This document shows, piece by piece, positions 23,523-35,340 of a stretch of 64,000 nt of DNA. This DNA is from Aaosphaeria pasadenensis (Eukaryota > Ascomycota > Dothideomycetes > Pleosporales): contig JAKLMB010000002.1 in assembly GCA_022813625.1 (NCBI GenBank), positions 124,001 through 188,000 of the forward strand. Reading direction: 5' to 3'. The notes under the pieces were generated by a model. The model worked only from the letters and a program-made list of their open reading frames with translations. It had not been told where the DNA came from and made no database searches. The translations under genes and the position numbers were made by a program. Numbering within the stretch: position 1 is the stretch's first letter; each line of letters opens with the position of its first letter.

Positions 23523-26500
23523 GACGCGTGGATACGAGTGGTACCCGACTACTAGGAAGTTAGTCAATCAGATACGAGCTCGTACGGAGAGATACAATTG
23601 CACGACGCTTTATGGATAAGATAACAACCTTTGACAGGGGCCCAGTATCCAGGGATGCGGTTTAGGGGGGATATTAGTGAGTAATTACAATCGATTGCAA
23701 TAATGGTTCGCAGCAGATTGGGAAAATATACTTTGTACCCGGTGCGGGTTGCAAATATATTGGCGTTGTGTGCCTCCTCGATACTTCGGCAGTGTTCCAC
23801 GGTGTAGAACATAGGACAAAGACAAGGCGTGGCAGCCTCGTCGACACCACATGTCGAGTGTTCATATGAGAGTCATCTCAATGTGGTCACATTACACGTT
23901 GTAATCGGTTACGTGATACAAGCTGTTGACAGTATGTCTGACAGCAACTCACCATTGTGGCTTCCCAATAAATACAACTGAGATAATTCAGTGTTATGTT
24001 ATCGCACGCTCAAGCTCAACTGTGGCCAAGCCGAGACATGCCTCCATTGCCAAGAATGAATACCCCTTCATAAGAGAGACGTAATTTGATACAAGGCGGC
24101 GTACAAGCCACGGCGTGAGGCTTTCCGCGTCTGTCAAGAAACCTGATGCAGCCGAAGGAAAGCTTTGGAGATGGCGGCAGTGGTGTGGTGGAGGTGGCAG
24201 GCGTCGCAGTCTCAGGACCAAACGTCTTCGCGGACCGCCCGGCGAGCCTTAACCAGTGAACCGTCAATTCTTAGTTTGGTATTAGGTTGGCTTCTGGACC
24301 GTTACTTGCGCGAATTGGCGGCGTGGCGTGGGGTGGCTTCTGCCACCCAAGAATAAGGGGATACCGAGAGTTGAATCCACTATGTGACACAAGGGCCATG
24401 ACGTCGATCTCACAACTGAGACACAACACAGAGTCGTGTATTTGGCTTCTATGAAAGTAGGTTACTAACTAGGTCGAGGGATTGGTTAATGGTGATATGG
24501 CGAGATTGGCTGTGGTACTCCGTACTCGAGCACAATCTAAAGAAATGAGCGGAAGCAGCTTGGAGTCCAGACTAGATCAGCGAGGCTAATGTACCGAAGG
24601 GGAGAGAGGGATGTCTTGATCCTGGCCCACGGGCCTGAAGGGTGTGTGCTGTGGATGCTCGCTCGGGACGGAGTTGCAATGCCCCATCGAGGAAAGTTGT
24701 GGAGCAGCATGAGTGATGTTGCTGAATGTGTTTACGGTGGAGTACGGTCGGTGTGCAAGGCGGACGAGACAGGTTGGTCGCTGAAGAAGAGTGGGTGGGT
24801 GGATGCACAGGAGATTAAAGATGGAAGGTCAGATCGACGGCGCGGTCATCATTTGGATGATGGCAGATGAGAGTGAGTTTATTATTGTTGGTTAATTATG
24901 AAGGACTTTTCCTGAAATAGAAGAAGAAGAGCATTTGCCAGTAGGTACGGAGTACAAGTGTTTTCAATGAAGAATTCCATGCTGGTGCCCATGCGGAGTG
25001 CTCCATAGATGCACTGCATATAAGTCGAATGTTAATAGAGGTTATACACAATATTCACTGTGTGCTGTGTACAGTGCAGTGCAGTGTGTTGTTCTGGATG
25101 GGGAGATAGAGACCGAGGAGACGGGGGATGGCACTGCACTATGGGATGGTTCATATGATTCAGGAACAAGACGAGGACGAACGACAAGGGGGGTTAAGTT
25201 TAGGTTTTATCAAGGGCAGCTGTGATTGGGCGTAAGCCGTCAGGGGTCATGTTCCTGTTCCTGACGTTAGTCCCGATCTGGATTGAAACAGGGTGTGGAT
25301 GGACCGCTAGCCGCTCAGATGGAAAACATGGGCCGAATGGGCGCGGAAGACAGCCGGGGGAGGCCCCCCCCTTCTCCCTCTGACCTTCTCCCCTCTTTCA
25401 ATATCCCATCAATTCTGTCTGATTCTTCTCAATCTCAGTTTCTAATCTCACCCCTTCTTGTCATCCTCCACGGGCGTGCCTCGTTGATAGCCTAATAATA
25501 ATAGTACACAGGACTTCGTACCGGTAGTCACTTTCAACAAGTTTGGTCTTGTCTCCTGAACCCTACACAGTAACAAGTAGAGCCTGTACGGAGTACACGA
25601 CAGGATATTGAAACATTGGTATTGGGGTGTAGTGCTACTACTGCCGCTGCTGTCGTCTGTACTACGACTGCGCTGAGATGGGAGTTTGCACTCCATAATC
25701 ACCGGTTTGTATTGGTTTGTGTTGGGTTGCAACTACAGTACTGAGTATTCTAGTTTGTACGCCATACATAGTAGGTGTGAGACAAAATTGGTAGAGGGAG
25801 GCCACTATGTGCGCATGTCCTATACACCAGTCGACATAGATCAGAAACATTTATTGGATGCACAATGGCTACTCTACCTAGGTACTCGTGTATCGTGCCT
25901 GTGCTACACAGTATGTACAACTAAAAAAACATGCAAAGCTCATGGCAGCAGTGTGGCATCAGCTCTCAACGAGGAATGCAATATGCAGGTTTCCCTCATC
26001 CTCATTGCAAAGTACGGAGTACTCCGTGGTTATTCGCCTTTCTGCTTCTCTGCTTAGTCTACTCCGTACTCCCTGGATGGATGAATAATGGAGCCTGATT
26101 GCACAAAACCACAATCAAAAAAGACAAGGCTGCCAGTGGCTATGGCTAGCTCTGTCAAATTGGTTCGTTCCTAGGTAATGATGGTATCCCTGGTCTATCC
26201 CTGATTGACCCTTGTCTTTTTCCTCTGGCCATTTGCTGTGGTGCGACATGACGCTTTCTACTTCATCTGGCCCGGGTCACCAAACCCCCCAAGCGCATGC
26301 GCTGCCAGCCAACCAGATGCCGTTGCCACGACCACCCAAGCTTAGCCGCAACTCTCTTCATCTCTTCACGCCCCAGGCCATTCTTTCTCCTCTTCACCTC
26401 ACCCCGTGAGAGAGCCGCTCTTTACAACATCCTAATCAACTCACTCACTCACTTTCTCTCCCACTCCTCGCAGTCCTTCGTTACTTGCCTTCCTACCCCA

Positions 26501-26849
26501 GTCATTCTTTTGTTCGAGGAGACGAGATCGTGTTTGCTGTGTTTATTTGTTGTTTTGAAGCTCTCGTCCTTGTTCCCGGCCCTCACCAACCGAAGTCACT
26601 CTTTCAAGCCCAGTCATCTCAGGAAGACAAAATACACCGAATACATTTGTTCCCGTAGTCTTATAACCTTACCCACGATCGCTCAACGCCCCTGACGCTG
26701 TTAATCATCTGGCCATTTGGACGTCTTTCGACCGCTATAATACCACCTCACCTCCGACCGTCCATATCTCCTTCGCTTCGCGTCGAGTACATTACCCGCA
26801 ATCTTTTTCAAACCAGACGGATGATAAATCAAGTTTTCCCACATCGATA
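23523..26849. other. Gene-poor stretch of 3.3 kb
   Basis: No gene supported. It carries five exact TACGGAGTA/TACTCCGTA copies (24516, 24946, 25587, 26013, 26060), the last two within 50 bases and the 26013 copy overlapping an inverted near-copy. From about 26.35 kb the plus strand becomes C/T-rich, which fits the promoter and leader of the following membrane-protein gene. Confidence 0.55.
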
Positions 26850-29020
26850 ATGGAACATATACATTCTCATGGGCATCGACATGTCCACTCACGACTCCAG
26901 GCCATGCACGCAGAGGCAAGACAAGCGCCCAGCAGAGTTACATTAATGGAGAGAACGTCGGTGCAGCTTGCTCCCCGAATGGAGTGCACTAGCGACTCCC
27001 AGCCTGGCTGCACCAAGCCCACTGTCGTTCCAACCGCAGCCATTGCTATTGCCGTCATGTAAGACTAGCGATTGCTCACTCGGCAAATTGGACCTCGAGC
27101 TAACATGCGTGTAGTGTGCCCGTCGTCATCGCCGCGTGCGTCTTCCTGTGGCTCCACCAGAGGCATAAGAGGAAGTTGAGGGAGGAGGATGCAAAGGACA
27201 AGTACAAGTCCCTCGACTTTGGTATGGGTCTACCTGGTGGACCCCGAGGAAAGCAAGGCGGTAAACGCCCACCGGAAATGGCTTTGACCGAGAAATCCCT
27301 TCATCGAGGCAAGGGGATGTCCATGGATCTGGATGTCAGCAGTCCTTATATCCTCCCAGCAGGCTTGCACGGTTCTCGCGAGTCTTTCCACTCCCTCTCC
27401 CGTTCTATGCACGACCCGAACGACCCATACCGCCCAGTGAACTTCTTGAAAGACGATGCTAGCGTCCACAGCCCAACCCGAGCCTATCGACATGACAATG
27501 GGTCTATGTACACCACATCCAGTGCCGGAACCGATAAGGATAGAATGAACAATAGCCTCTTACAGAATGCATCGAGAATGTCCCAGTCCTTCCCTCCGCG
27601 CGGAGAGTCTATGTCGCCATCGGAAAAACGCTACCCTGAGATCAAGTTCCCAGAACCTACAGTGTCCCCCCGGAGCCCCCTTCACCCTGATGGCCCTCAT
27701 CCACCACCGCCACCAGCACCGCCAGCTGCAGTTGTCGAGCGAAAGCCCGTTGAACAGCCAAGTGAATACACTGCATTTAGGCCTACCCCTGTTGCCGAGC
27801 CGGTTGCACCTGTAATGAACGAGGGTTTACCTCCCGTTCAAGAATCTACAGCTCCTAGCAAAACCTCACCCAGTCCCCCTCCTTTCCCTCGAATTCAATC
27901 TCAGGAAGCAGTGGTCCAGACCAATCCAAACACAATGAGCTACCTAAGCACTTCGAGCTACGGCGACGGGTTTCAGATAACACCTCCGTCGCCGCCCCAT
28001 GGACACTTGCGCCGTTTGTCGGAAGAAGGTCCACTTGCCCCTGCACCTTTGAGACCTCAAAATGAGGGGACCCACAACGCTGGACTTGGTATTGAAAACC
28101 CCCATGCGAATGCGAACCGATTGTCTATGAGCCTGCGCCCTTTGCCGCCAGATGACCCCAATGACAACCCCGAACAACGAGCAAACCGTATCCGCTCATT
28201 CTACAAGGAGTACTTTGATGATTCGAAACCAGAACCTGTTGGCGGCCATGTGTACAATGATTATTACGAAGACTACGGATCGGAATTCCAGGACGGCGCA
28301 GTGTTTGACCCCCATTCTGGTGCATTCGTCGTTGCTCAACCGCAAATGCCCTTCTCTCAGCCTGTCACTAGACGTGCGATGACTCCTCCTCCTCGCGCAC
28401 CTCCAAGGTTCCGTAGCGGCAGCAACCCTGCTCCACGTGGTCCGCACATGTCTAACAGTTCTATGGCTTCCTCCAAGCACTATCCACCGCGAGGGATGTC
28501 GTCCATGAGCGGACGCCTGCCACAACCTAGGCGACCGATGCCACCCCCGTCGGCGCTCAACTCCTTGCCTACTCCCGCTAAGCTCACTGAAGATTCGATG
28601 CTTTTCAATGCAGCAGACTTCGCACCCCCCGTGTCCATTAGGGATTTGCAGAATGGCATGAGGCCTGATAGTCCTCTGGGAGCGCCTCGCCCATACAGCC
28701 CAGCCGTCAGGCCGCACACACCTCTCGTCAGTGCCTTTGACGATCTCGCAGCATTGCCCAGCCCGCATATGCTTCGTAAGTCTGGCACCTTCATGGCGTT
28801 AGACTTTGCACCTCCAGCGCGTATTCGTGACCCTGCCGGCTCGAATATGTCCGATGCAGGCTCGATCCGCTCCAATCGCTCGGGTATTTCTTCCGCTGGA
28901 AGGATGGCAGTACGAAACGGGGCCTACCGTGTCAGCAGAATACCCAAGGAGGTTGTCGGTACCAAGGACGATATCATGGAAAGCCTGCGCCCGCAGATGA
29001 ACTTGGTCAGCAAAGGATAA
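26850..29020 (+). CDS. Conserved-looking single-pass membrane protein with long disordered cytosolic tail
   Basis: Exons 26850-27058 and 27115-29020 give 704 residues; the 56-base intron (GTAAGA, branch GCTAAC, acceptor GTGTAG) lies inside the membrane segment. The N-terminus is His-rich (MEHIHSHGHRHVHSRLQ), followed by two cysteines (ECTSDSQPGC) and one membrane helix at about 59-83 (VVPTAAIAIAVIVPVVIAAC). A basic stop-transfer segment follows (HQRHKRKLREEDAKDKYKSLDFG), so the long tail is probably cytosolic. The tail is Pro/Ser/Arg-rich with poly-Pro (PHPPPPPAPP). It has one ordered-looking block, NRIRSFYKEYFDDSK, then Tyr/Asp-rich YNDYYEDYGSEFQDGAVFDP, and a repeated DFAPPxxIRD motif (coded near 28615 and 28803). 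I believe homologues occur widely in filamentous ascomycetes but know no function. Surface or polarity signalling is a guess. Confidence 0.88.
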
Positions 29021-30537
29021 ACGATTCCATCCCAGGATGTGTTTTTTTTTCCTCGAACAATTTATCTATAGCACCATGAACCAACATTTGTTCGCGCGTT
29101 TAGCAGCCCGGTTGGATTTCTTTCTTGCATTCTGGACATGACAACGACTCGTTCTTTAGAGAACAGCATAGACAGCGTGGCTTTTGTTTTACATCAAGAC
29201 TCCTCAGCAACCAAGAGTCTGTCTCCTCTCGTAAATACTTGATACACTCATTCTTCTGCGATGTACACGACCGACATTCGCATCTTATCTAGGGCTCAAA
29301 CAGCGGGTCAGCGGAAACGGAAGGCGTTAATTCTTGTAATTTTTATTTTTCAATTCGTGAAGAAGGGGGGCGGGGGGTAGAAGCGATCTGGAGGCCGAGA
29401 AGAGATAGCCTGCAGGTGTAGTAGAATGCAGATGAGGAATGGAGACGGGATCTGCAGAAATGGACACTCTGTGTGGAGGTGTATGTACATGCATATTTTG
29501 GAGACTATGTATTCAGACCATGCAGAAAAGAGAAAAAGTAAACAAAGAGTGGAAAGAATGAATAGTAGATCTCAAACTTCAAAAACAGACTCTGAACAAT
29601 AGTGTAGCGTGGTATGGCGATTCTGTGACGCGCGCCGTGCATGTTGGTTACTCCGAATAATACGATACCTTACTGATCCGACGCATCCGGGGCCAGATGG
29701 CTTGGCTCAACCATATCAAGTCCCAACCGACTGACCCTTCTTATCCTCGATAGAAGGAAGCTCATACTGGAGTCTTTTTTTATTCAAAAACCATCAATGC
29801 ACGGTCGCTCCTTGCCGCGATCTACCGAGTAGTTCAAAGACTCCAAACCTGCCGGGCATCAATCACAGTGCAGTAACTAAATCATCGATGATGGCTACTC
29901 AATACATGCAAGCATTTATGAAGTGGAAAAAGACCATATCAAAACAAGTGAAAGACATTCGTTTCTTTAGCAAAGCCCATAATCGTTCTCATCATGGATA
30001 GGCCTCTATCGTGTGCGTGTATTGGGTGATTGATTATCCACAGCCTTGATCATCCACGCGTCGATTTTGGCTGTGCATTTTTCTTTCGGAATTCGGATCT
30101 TCTGTCCAATCGACACCACCGGATGCGCAACGATTCAAGCTTCAACAATGCAGCTGCTCTGGGCTGTTAGCGGCTGCTCTGGCTTTGTTTTGTTCGTCAC
30201 TAGGCTTTAAGGTAGGTCTTCACTGCTGGGCCAACACCGGCGGCGGCTCTTGCTCTCTGAGTCCACTCCTTTTGCAGCCCAGCGATCCCTGGATCTGGTA
30301 CGTCATCAGTCATTGCTCCATCTCCATTAAAACTTCGACAACAGGGATAGCCGCGCGTTACGCCATTGTCGCTCATAGGAAGGGCATCGACACCGGTTGA
30401 TCCCCCATTCAGCTCTTAAAGAACTTCAATTCACCTGCCCGCCCTCCTCTATCCACCCCTTCCTGTCCACGTTCGCCTTGCCATCTCGCGTCCCATCTTA
30501 TCGCTACCCGCAACTGTCTCTGCTCGTCCGAGACGAG
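29021..30537. other. Intergenic, no gene seen
   Basis: A 1.5 kb spacer holding the 3' end of the membrane-protein gene and the promoter and leader of the SUR7-like gene. A near-copy of the dispersed motif (TACTCCGAA) lies near 29650. Nothing else was recognised. Confidence 0.6.
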
Positions 30538-31549
30538 ATGCATTTCTTCAGACGGCAAAAGTCCAACACCAACTCGTCAACCTCATCGCCAACTGTCGTA
30601 CCTGAATTGACCAAAGACCAACTCAGACAAGCGACTCGGACACGCAAAGCATTCGCCTTAACCACGTCCTTCTTTCTCTTCATCACCGTCATATTTTTGA
30701 TCCTCGTCGAAATTGGAGGAACGTACAATAGATCCGTCATCCGTAATTGGTACTTTATCAGACTCGACCTGAGCCACATCATTCCCGCATCCGTACCCAA
30801 CTTTGCCTTGATCAATACGATCGCACAGACACTGGGCCTGCACGATTTCTACCAAGTCGGATTATGGGGTTTCTGCGAAGGATACAAGGGGGATGGAGTG
30901 ACGTATTGCTCTCATCCTCAGACCCTCTATTGGTTCAACCCGGTCGAAATTCTAAGAAATGAACTGTTGGCTGGAGCATCAAGTACGTGCCATATAGTCC
31001 TTTGCACCATTCTATGCTAACTCCAGATTTCTAGTCAACTTGCCAAACAACATCAACGACATCCTCGACCTTATCAAGCTAGCGTCTCAGGTCATGTTTG
31101 GTCTCTTCCTGACCTCTGCCTGCTTGTCCTTCGTACTTATATTTGTTGCTCCGATCAGCGTATACACGAGATGGCTTGCTCTGCCGGTGGCAATACTCAC
31201 CTTCCTCAATGCCCTCTTCGTCACCGCTGCCTCCGTCGTCGCCACGGTCATGTTCGTCATCTTCCGCAATGTCATTAGCGGTGTTGCAGAACTAAACATC
31301 AGCGCCGATATTGGAACCTACATGTTTGGGTTCATGTGGACAGCGAGTGCATTTGCCATCTTCTCCTGGCTCATACAGACAGGTCTGTGCTGTTGCTGTG
31401 CGAGCAGGCGAGACGTCAAGACGGGAAGGAAGAGGGGGAATGAAAAGGCCTATCAACGTGATGGTGTCATACCTGAAGGCCCTGCTAATGGTGTGCAGGA
31501 GAAGTCCTCGGGTAGACGTCGATTCCGTTTCGGCAAGAAAAGCGTCTAG
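30538..31549 (+). CDS. SUR7/PalI-family four-pass plasma-membrane protein
   Basis: Exons 30538-30982 and 31035-31549 give 319 residues. Four membrane helices are evident at about 39-60, 167-189, 196-225 and 241-264. A large first extracellular loop contains G-L-W-G-F-C-x10-C (C113 and C124), the claudin-like W-x-x-C-x-C signature of the SUR7 family. The N-terminal tail is basic and Ser/Thr-rich. The C-terminal tail follows a CCCCA cluster that may be palmitoylated and is rich in Arg and Lys. In yeast, relatives (Sur7, Fmp45, Pun1) sit in eisosome/MCC domains and affect wall and membrane organisation, while PalI/Rim9 helps ambient-pH sensing. The length and loop spacing fit Sur7/Pun1 better than PalI. 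The paralogue cannot be fixed. Confidence 0.9.
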
Positions 31550-32387
31550 GTGAGGGTGTTGAACATAGAGGATGACGACGAGTACATACGATTGTAATTT
31601 GGAAGTTTCCTGCATTCTCACGATAAGATGGGAATTCATGGGTACATTAGATCTGCTTCTCAGCACCATTAGCTTTGCATCGTTATTGGAAAAAGGCATC
31701 TGGATTTGGGTTACTTCTCTCATGATTACGAAACGAAGAACGCCGACCACGTAGACAACTACCTTGCTAGCTCTGCGTCTAAAGAATCAACAATACTATG
31801 GGCTGGTGGAGTATTGTCGTGGCGATACACCTGTTCTGTTCAGCGACTTCAGAGGAAAGGATATTACTAGAGCACTAGAATACGTCATTGGGTCACCCAC
31901 TGAGGGGCCTATTTTCATAACTTAGGTACTAACTATGTGCCCACCAAGAATTACATAGCTGTCAATCAGTCAGGCCATGGACTAAATACTGAAAACGCAT
32001 ACAATTGATCAATCACGATCCACGAACGGCGTTGTGTGTAGTCTCAATCCTCCCTTAACACGGTTGGCTCCGGTTTTCGGCGGTTGAAGGTGTCCCGCTT
32101 TCTATAGCATCCCACCATAACATTTTTTTCCTCACAGCCCGTGGGGTGAGCGGAGCCACGGCAACACACGCAACTACACAAATACTCGCACGGGAACCAC
32201 CGAGCTCTCTTCCGTGCACTCATCTCCACATACACCCAGATCTGGCAATTCGAGGATACAGTACGTATTACAATCCAATTTCTGCAGAATGAACGTCGAG
32301 CTGATGAGTGCACTCGTAGGGAAATTTTCCGTGCGACTGTGAACAGCTTTTTTGAGGTACTTACCCAATCCGTACTTTTTTTCCATG

Positions 32388-32394
32388 TGACGTC
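32388..32394. promoter_or_regulatory. ATF/CREB-like site TGACGTC
   Basis: Seven of eight bases of the TGACGTCA palindrome, about 175 bases before the ADE13 start and just upstream of its TATA box. Binding is inferred only from sequence. Confidence 0.3.
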
Positions 32395-32455
32395 TTCAGA
32401 ATGATTTGGCTGGCCTGGCTGTCAGCGATCGCAATACATCCACCGTAGTCCTTCT

Positions 32456-32464
32456 TATATATAT
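32456..32464 (+). promoter_or_regulatory. TATA box of ADE13
   Basis: TATATATAT about 100 bases before the ADE13 ATG, in a region otherwise without such a sequence. Confidence 0.55.
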
Positions 32465-32565
32465 GAGGGATGGTGGACTTTCTGTCAATTGTTCATTCAC
32501 TTTCTCTCCTCAGCTTATTTGCTTAATTACTTGCTTGCCCCACATACTGATCTACAATTAGCATC

Positions 32566-34130
32566 ATGTCCGCCAACGACACCTACCAAGACCCGCTGAA
32601 CTCGCGGTACTCCAGCAATGAGATGAAATATCTCTTCAGCCCGCGTAACCGCTTCAGCACTTGGCGCCAACTGTGGATCTGGCTGGCAGAGAGTGAGAAA
32701 GAGCTGGGCTTGGACATCACCGATGAAGCTATCCAGCAGATGAAGACCAGCCAGATCATTCAGGATGAGGAGTTCAAAGTTGCCGCCGAGGAAGAGAAGA
32801 AGAGGAGACACGATGTCATGGCACATGTTCACGCTTTCGGATTGAAGGCACCCGCTGCCGCCGGTATCATCCATTGGGGAGCCACGAGCTGTTATTGTAC
32901 TGACAACGCCGACCTGGTACACCATCACACTCTCATTGTTCGTTACTTTTAGGCACTGACTGATCGGACTAGATTTTCCTACGTGATGGCTTGGACATCT
33001 TGCTACCCAAATTGGCCACCGTTATTGAGAAGCTTTCCACATTTGCCAAAGAGAACAAGGACTTGCCGTGCTTGGCCTATACTCATCTCCAGCCAGCTCA
33101 GCTGACCACAGTCGGAAAGCGAGCGTGCTTGTGGATTCAAGATCTTTTGAGAGATTTGGTCAACCTCGAGCGAGCTAGAGATGATCTCCGCTTTCGAGGT
33201 GTGAAGGGCACGACTGGCACACAGGTAGCATCTTTCGCAACGAACAACATGTCGTCATCAAAGCTAACCAGCCATTAGGCATCTTTCCTCCAGATCTTTG
33301 ACGGTGACCACTCTAAGGTTGAGCGACTTGACGAGCTGGTGACCGAGAAGGCAGGCTTTGGATCCGCCTACATCATCTCCAGTCAAACCTACACCCGTAA
33401 GATCGATGCTGATGTCCTCAACGCACTCTCCTCTTTCGGCGCAACATGTGAGCACATTGGTCAAGCCATTCGCCTCCTCGCCTCCTTCAAGGAGCTCGAA
33501 GAACCATTCGAGTCTACCCAGATAGGATCCTCCGCCATGGCCTACAAGCGCAACCCCATGCGTAGTGAGCGTCTCTGCTCCTTGGGTCGCAAGCTTCGCA
33601 ACCTCAATGCTGATGCTTCAGCAACCTACGCCGCCCAGTGGATGGAACGTACTCTCGACGACAGCGCCATCCGCCGCATGTGTCTTCCCCAAGCTTTCCT
33701 CAGCGCCGATGCCTCCCTGATCCTTCTCAACAACATTGCCTCAGGCCTCGTCGTCTACCCGGCTGTCATTCGCAAGCGTGTGCAAGCCGAGCTTCCCTTT
33801 ATGGCCACGGAAAACATCATTATGGCTCTTGTCAAGAAGGGCGTATCCCGCCAAGACGCCCATGAGGAGATTCGTGTCCTCTCCCACGAAGCAGGCGCAG
33901 AGGTCAAGCAGCATGGCAGGGACAACGACCTCATCGAGCGCATCAAACGCACCCAGTTCTTCGGCCCCATCATCGGCGAGCTCGACGAACTGCTTAAGCC
34001 CGAAACATTCATCGGCAGGTGTCCCGAGCAGGTCGAGACGTTCTACGAACGCGAGGTCAGCAAGGCATTGAAGAAGTACTACGATGCTGGGTCTTTGAAG
34101 GTTGGCGAGGCGGCCGAGCTGCATGTTTAG
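32566..34130 (+). CDS. ADE13: Adenylosuccinate lyase
   Basis: A cytosolic enzyme of purine synthesis. It cleaves SAICAR to AICAR plus fumarate and adenylosuccinate to AMP plus fumarate. Exons 32566-32916, 32973-33224 and 33279-34130 give 484 residues, matching the roughly 482 of yeast Ade13. Conserved blocks: [12 protein letters not shown] at the N-terminus, [29 protein letters not shown] across the first junction, [31 protein letters not shown] across the second junction, and the fumarate-lyase signature [15 protein letters not shown] (about 284-298). The flexible loop with the SS pair holds the expected catalytic serine. All family blocks are intact. Both introns are 54-56 bases with GTACAC and GTAGCA donors. 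A TATA box and a TGACGTC element lie upstream. Confidence 0.98.
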
Positions 34131-34662
34131 GTGAAGTTGGGTAGATGAATCAGGTAGACGTATAGGGATGACTTCTGTTCAGGTCCCAAAAAGAGTGGAC
34201 GATGGATAGCAGAAACTCAACAAAAGGGAAACATAAAAAATCACCACTGTAGAAATTCAAAAGTATAGTATGGTTTTCAGTATGGATGAAATGCTGTAAG
34301 ATGTGATGAGAAATAATTCCAATATCACAATGTTGGGGGTACATCAATCTGTGTTTTCAATGCCTGCCGAAGCGGCCTTACTATTATTCGAGAATATCGA
34401 CACTATGCACCGATAGACGCTGCCATGGCGAGTACTCGTTCCTTTGCAATCAAGCCTCGATCCGTCCAGGCTCGGCAGCCCATACATCTGACACGCCTGT
34501 CGGTCTAGAACTAGCCTCATACAAATCGAACCCCACCCCGCCTTCCGTTCACACTGGGCGGACTTATTGACAACAGATCATAATCCTTGTGCACGTTAGA
34601 TTTTCATGTGTATATAAATTATTTAATTTCAAAATTTATCATCTATCAAAGTAACTCAGCAA
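34131..34662. other. Short intergenic spacer
   Basis: ADE13 3' region, AT-rich close to the tRNA. No gene seen. Confidence 0.6.
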
Positions 34663-34762
34663 TCCTCCATGGCGCAATTGGCTAGCGCGTCTGACTGTTA
34701 AACAATCACCGCAAGGTGTGTTCGATATCAGGAGGTTCGTGGTTCGAGCCCACGTGGGGGAG
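34663..34762 (+). tRNA. tRNA-Asn (anticodon GTT) with intron
   Basis: A complete cloverleaf can be drawn. The acceptor arms are TCCTCCA (34663-34669) and TGGGGGA (34755-34761), with G as discriminator. The D arm is GCGC-AATTGGCTA-GCGC. The anticodon stem TCTGA/TCAGG encloses anticodon GTT at 34697-34699. The T arm is CGTGG-TTCGAGC-CCACG. A 26-base intron at 34701-34726 sits after position 37, the standard place for nuclear tRNA introns. Mature length is 74 bases before CCA. A T6 run at 34774-34779 fits RNA polymerase III termination. Confidence 0.96.
34701..34726 (+). other. tRNA intron with GNRA-capped hairpin
   Basis: Begins AACAAT and ends TTCGAT. Its centre is CACC-GCAA-GGTG, a four-pair stem closed by a GCAA tetraloop. 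It would be removed by the tRNA splicing endonuclease. Confidence 0.85.
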
Positions 34763-34773
34763 TTGAAAATTTA

Positions 34774-34779
34774 TTTTTT
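34774..34779 (+). terminator. RNA polymerase III terminator
   Basis: Six T residues twelve bases after the tRNA 3' end; a second T6 run follows at about 34784. Confidence 0.75.
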
Positions 34780-34888
34780 GCACTTTTTTGGTTTGTTTAT
34801 AACCTGTGTGTATATATCATATACATATTGTAACAACATGGAATTGGTAGAGCATGTTAATGCCCTATGAATTTTTGGTCTTTGCCTT

Positions 34889-34908
34889 TGTGTGTGTGTG
34901 TGTGTGTG
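34889..34908. repeat. (TG)10 microsatellite
   Basis: Ten perfect TG units. Confidence 0.95.
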
Positions 34909-35340
34909 AGTGATTGAGCAAGATTTTCCAAGCTCTGACTGCTGTAAAGCTACAGACGGCTATGATACCTGACTGAATAGGTGCCGATTCAAGTCGGTGT
35001 TCTGTTTCTATAATGGATCTTACAGACTTCATAGATATGAATTTTGATGACCCGAACAACCAGGTGGTACAACGTTGTCGCAATCCCAACATACGCCCTC
35101 CTGGGACAGTTGAGGACATCTACTATGTATTCGTAATACATCGCATTAGACAGACATGGATAGATAGGTAGGATTGCATTGGTAGTGTTCAAGGGGTGCT
35201 TCGCAAATCAATTCGTATCTAATGAAAGCGCATCTGTCCACGGGTCCAATACAACTGTTGTTATTCCAAAATACACCAACTCCATGCAGACAATGAAAAG
35301 TAAAGAAAACAATAGAGCGCGATGAGTGAGGCAATGGCGA

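Larger units (their letters stand above)
31550..32565. promoter_or_regulatory. Intergenic region with ADE13 promoter
   Basis: About 1 kb between the SUR7-like gene and ADE13, both on the plus strand. The distal end carries a TGACGTC half-palindrome at 32388-32394 (close to an ATF/CREB site) and a TATA box at 32456-32464. The proximal part is probably the SUR7-like 3' region. Confidence 0.55.
34763..35340. other. Intergenic spacer between tRNA and DOT5
   Basis: Contains the Pol III terminator and a (TG)10 microsatellite at 34889-34908. The rest is the presumed DOT5 3' region. No gene seen. Confidence 0.6.

Noticed and set aside
28196..28875. Minus-strand frames of 131 and 190 codons
   Set aside because: Shadows of the 704-residue membrane-protein exon.
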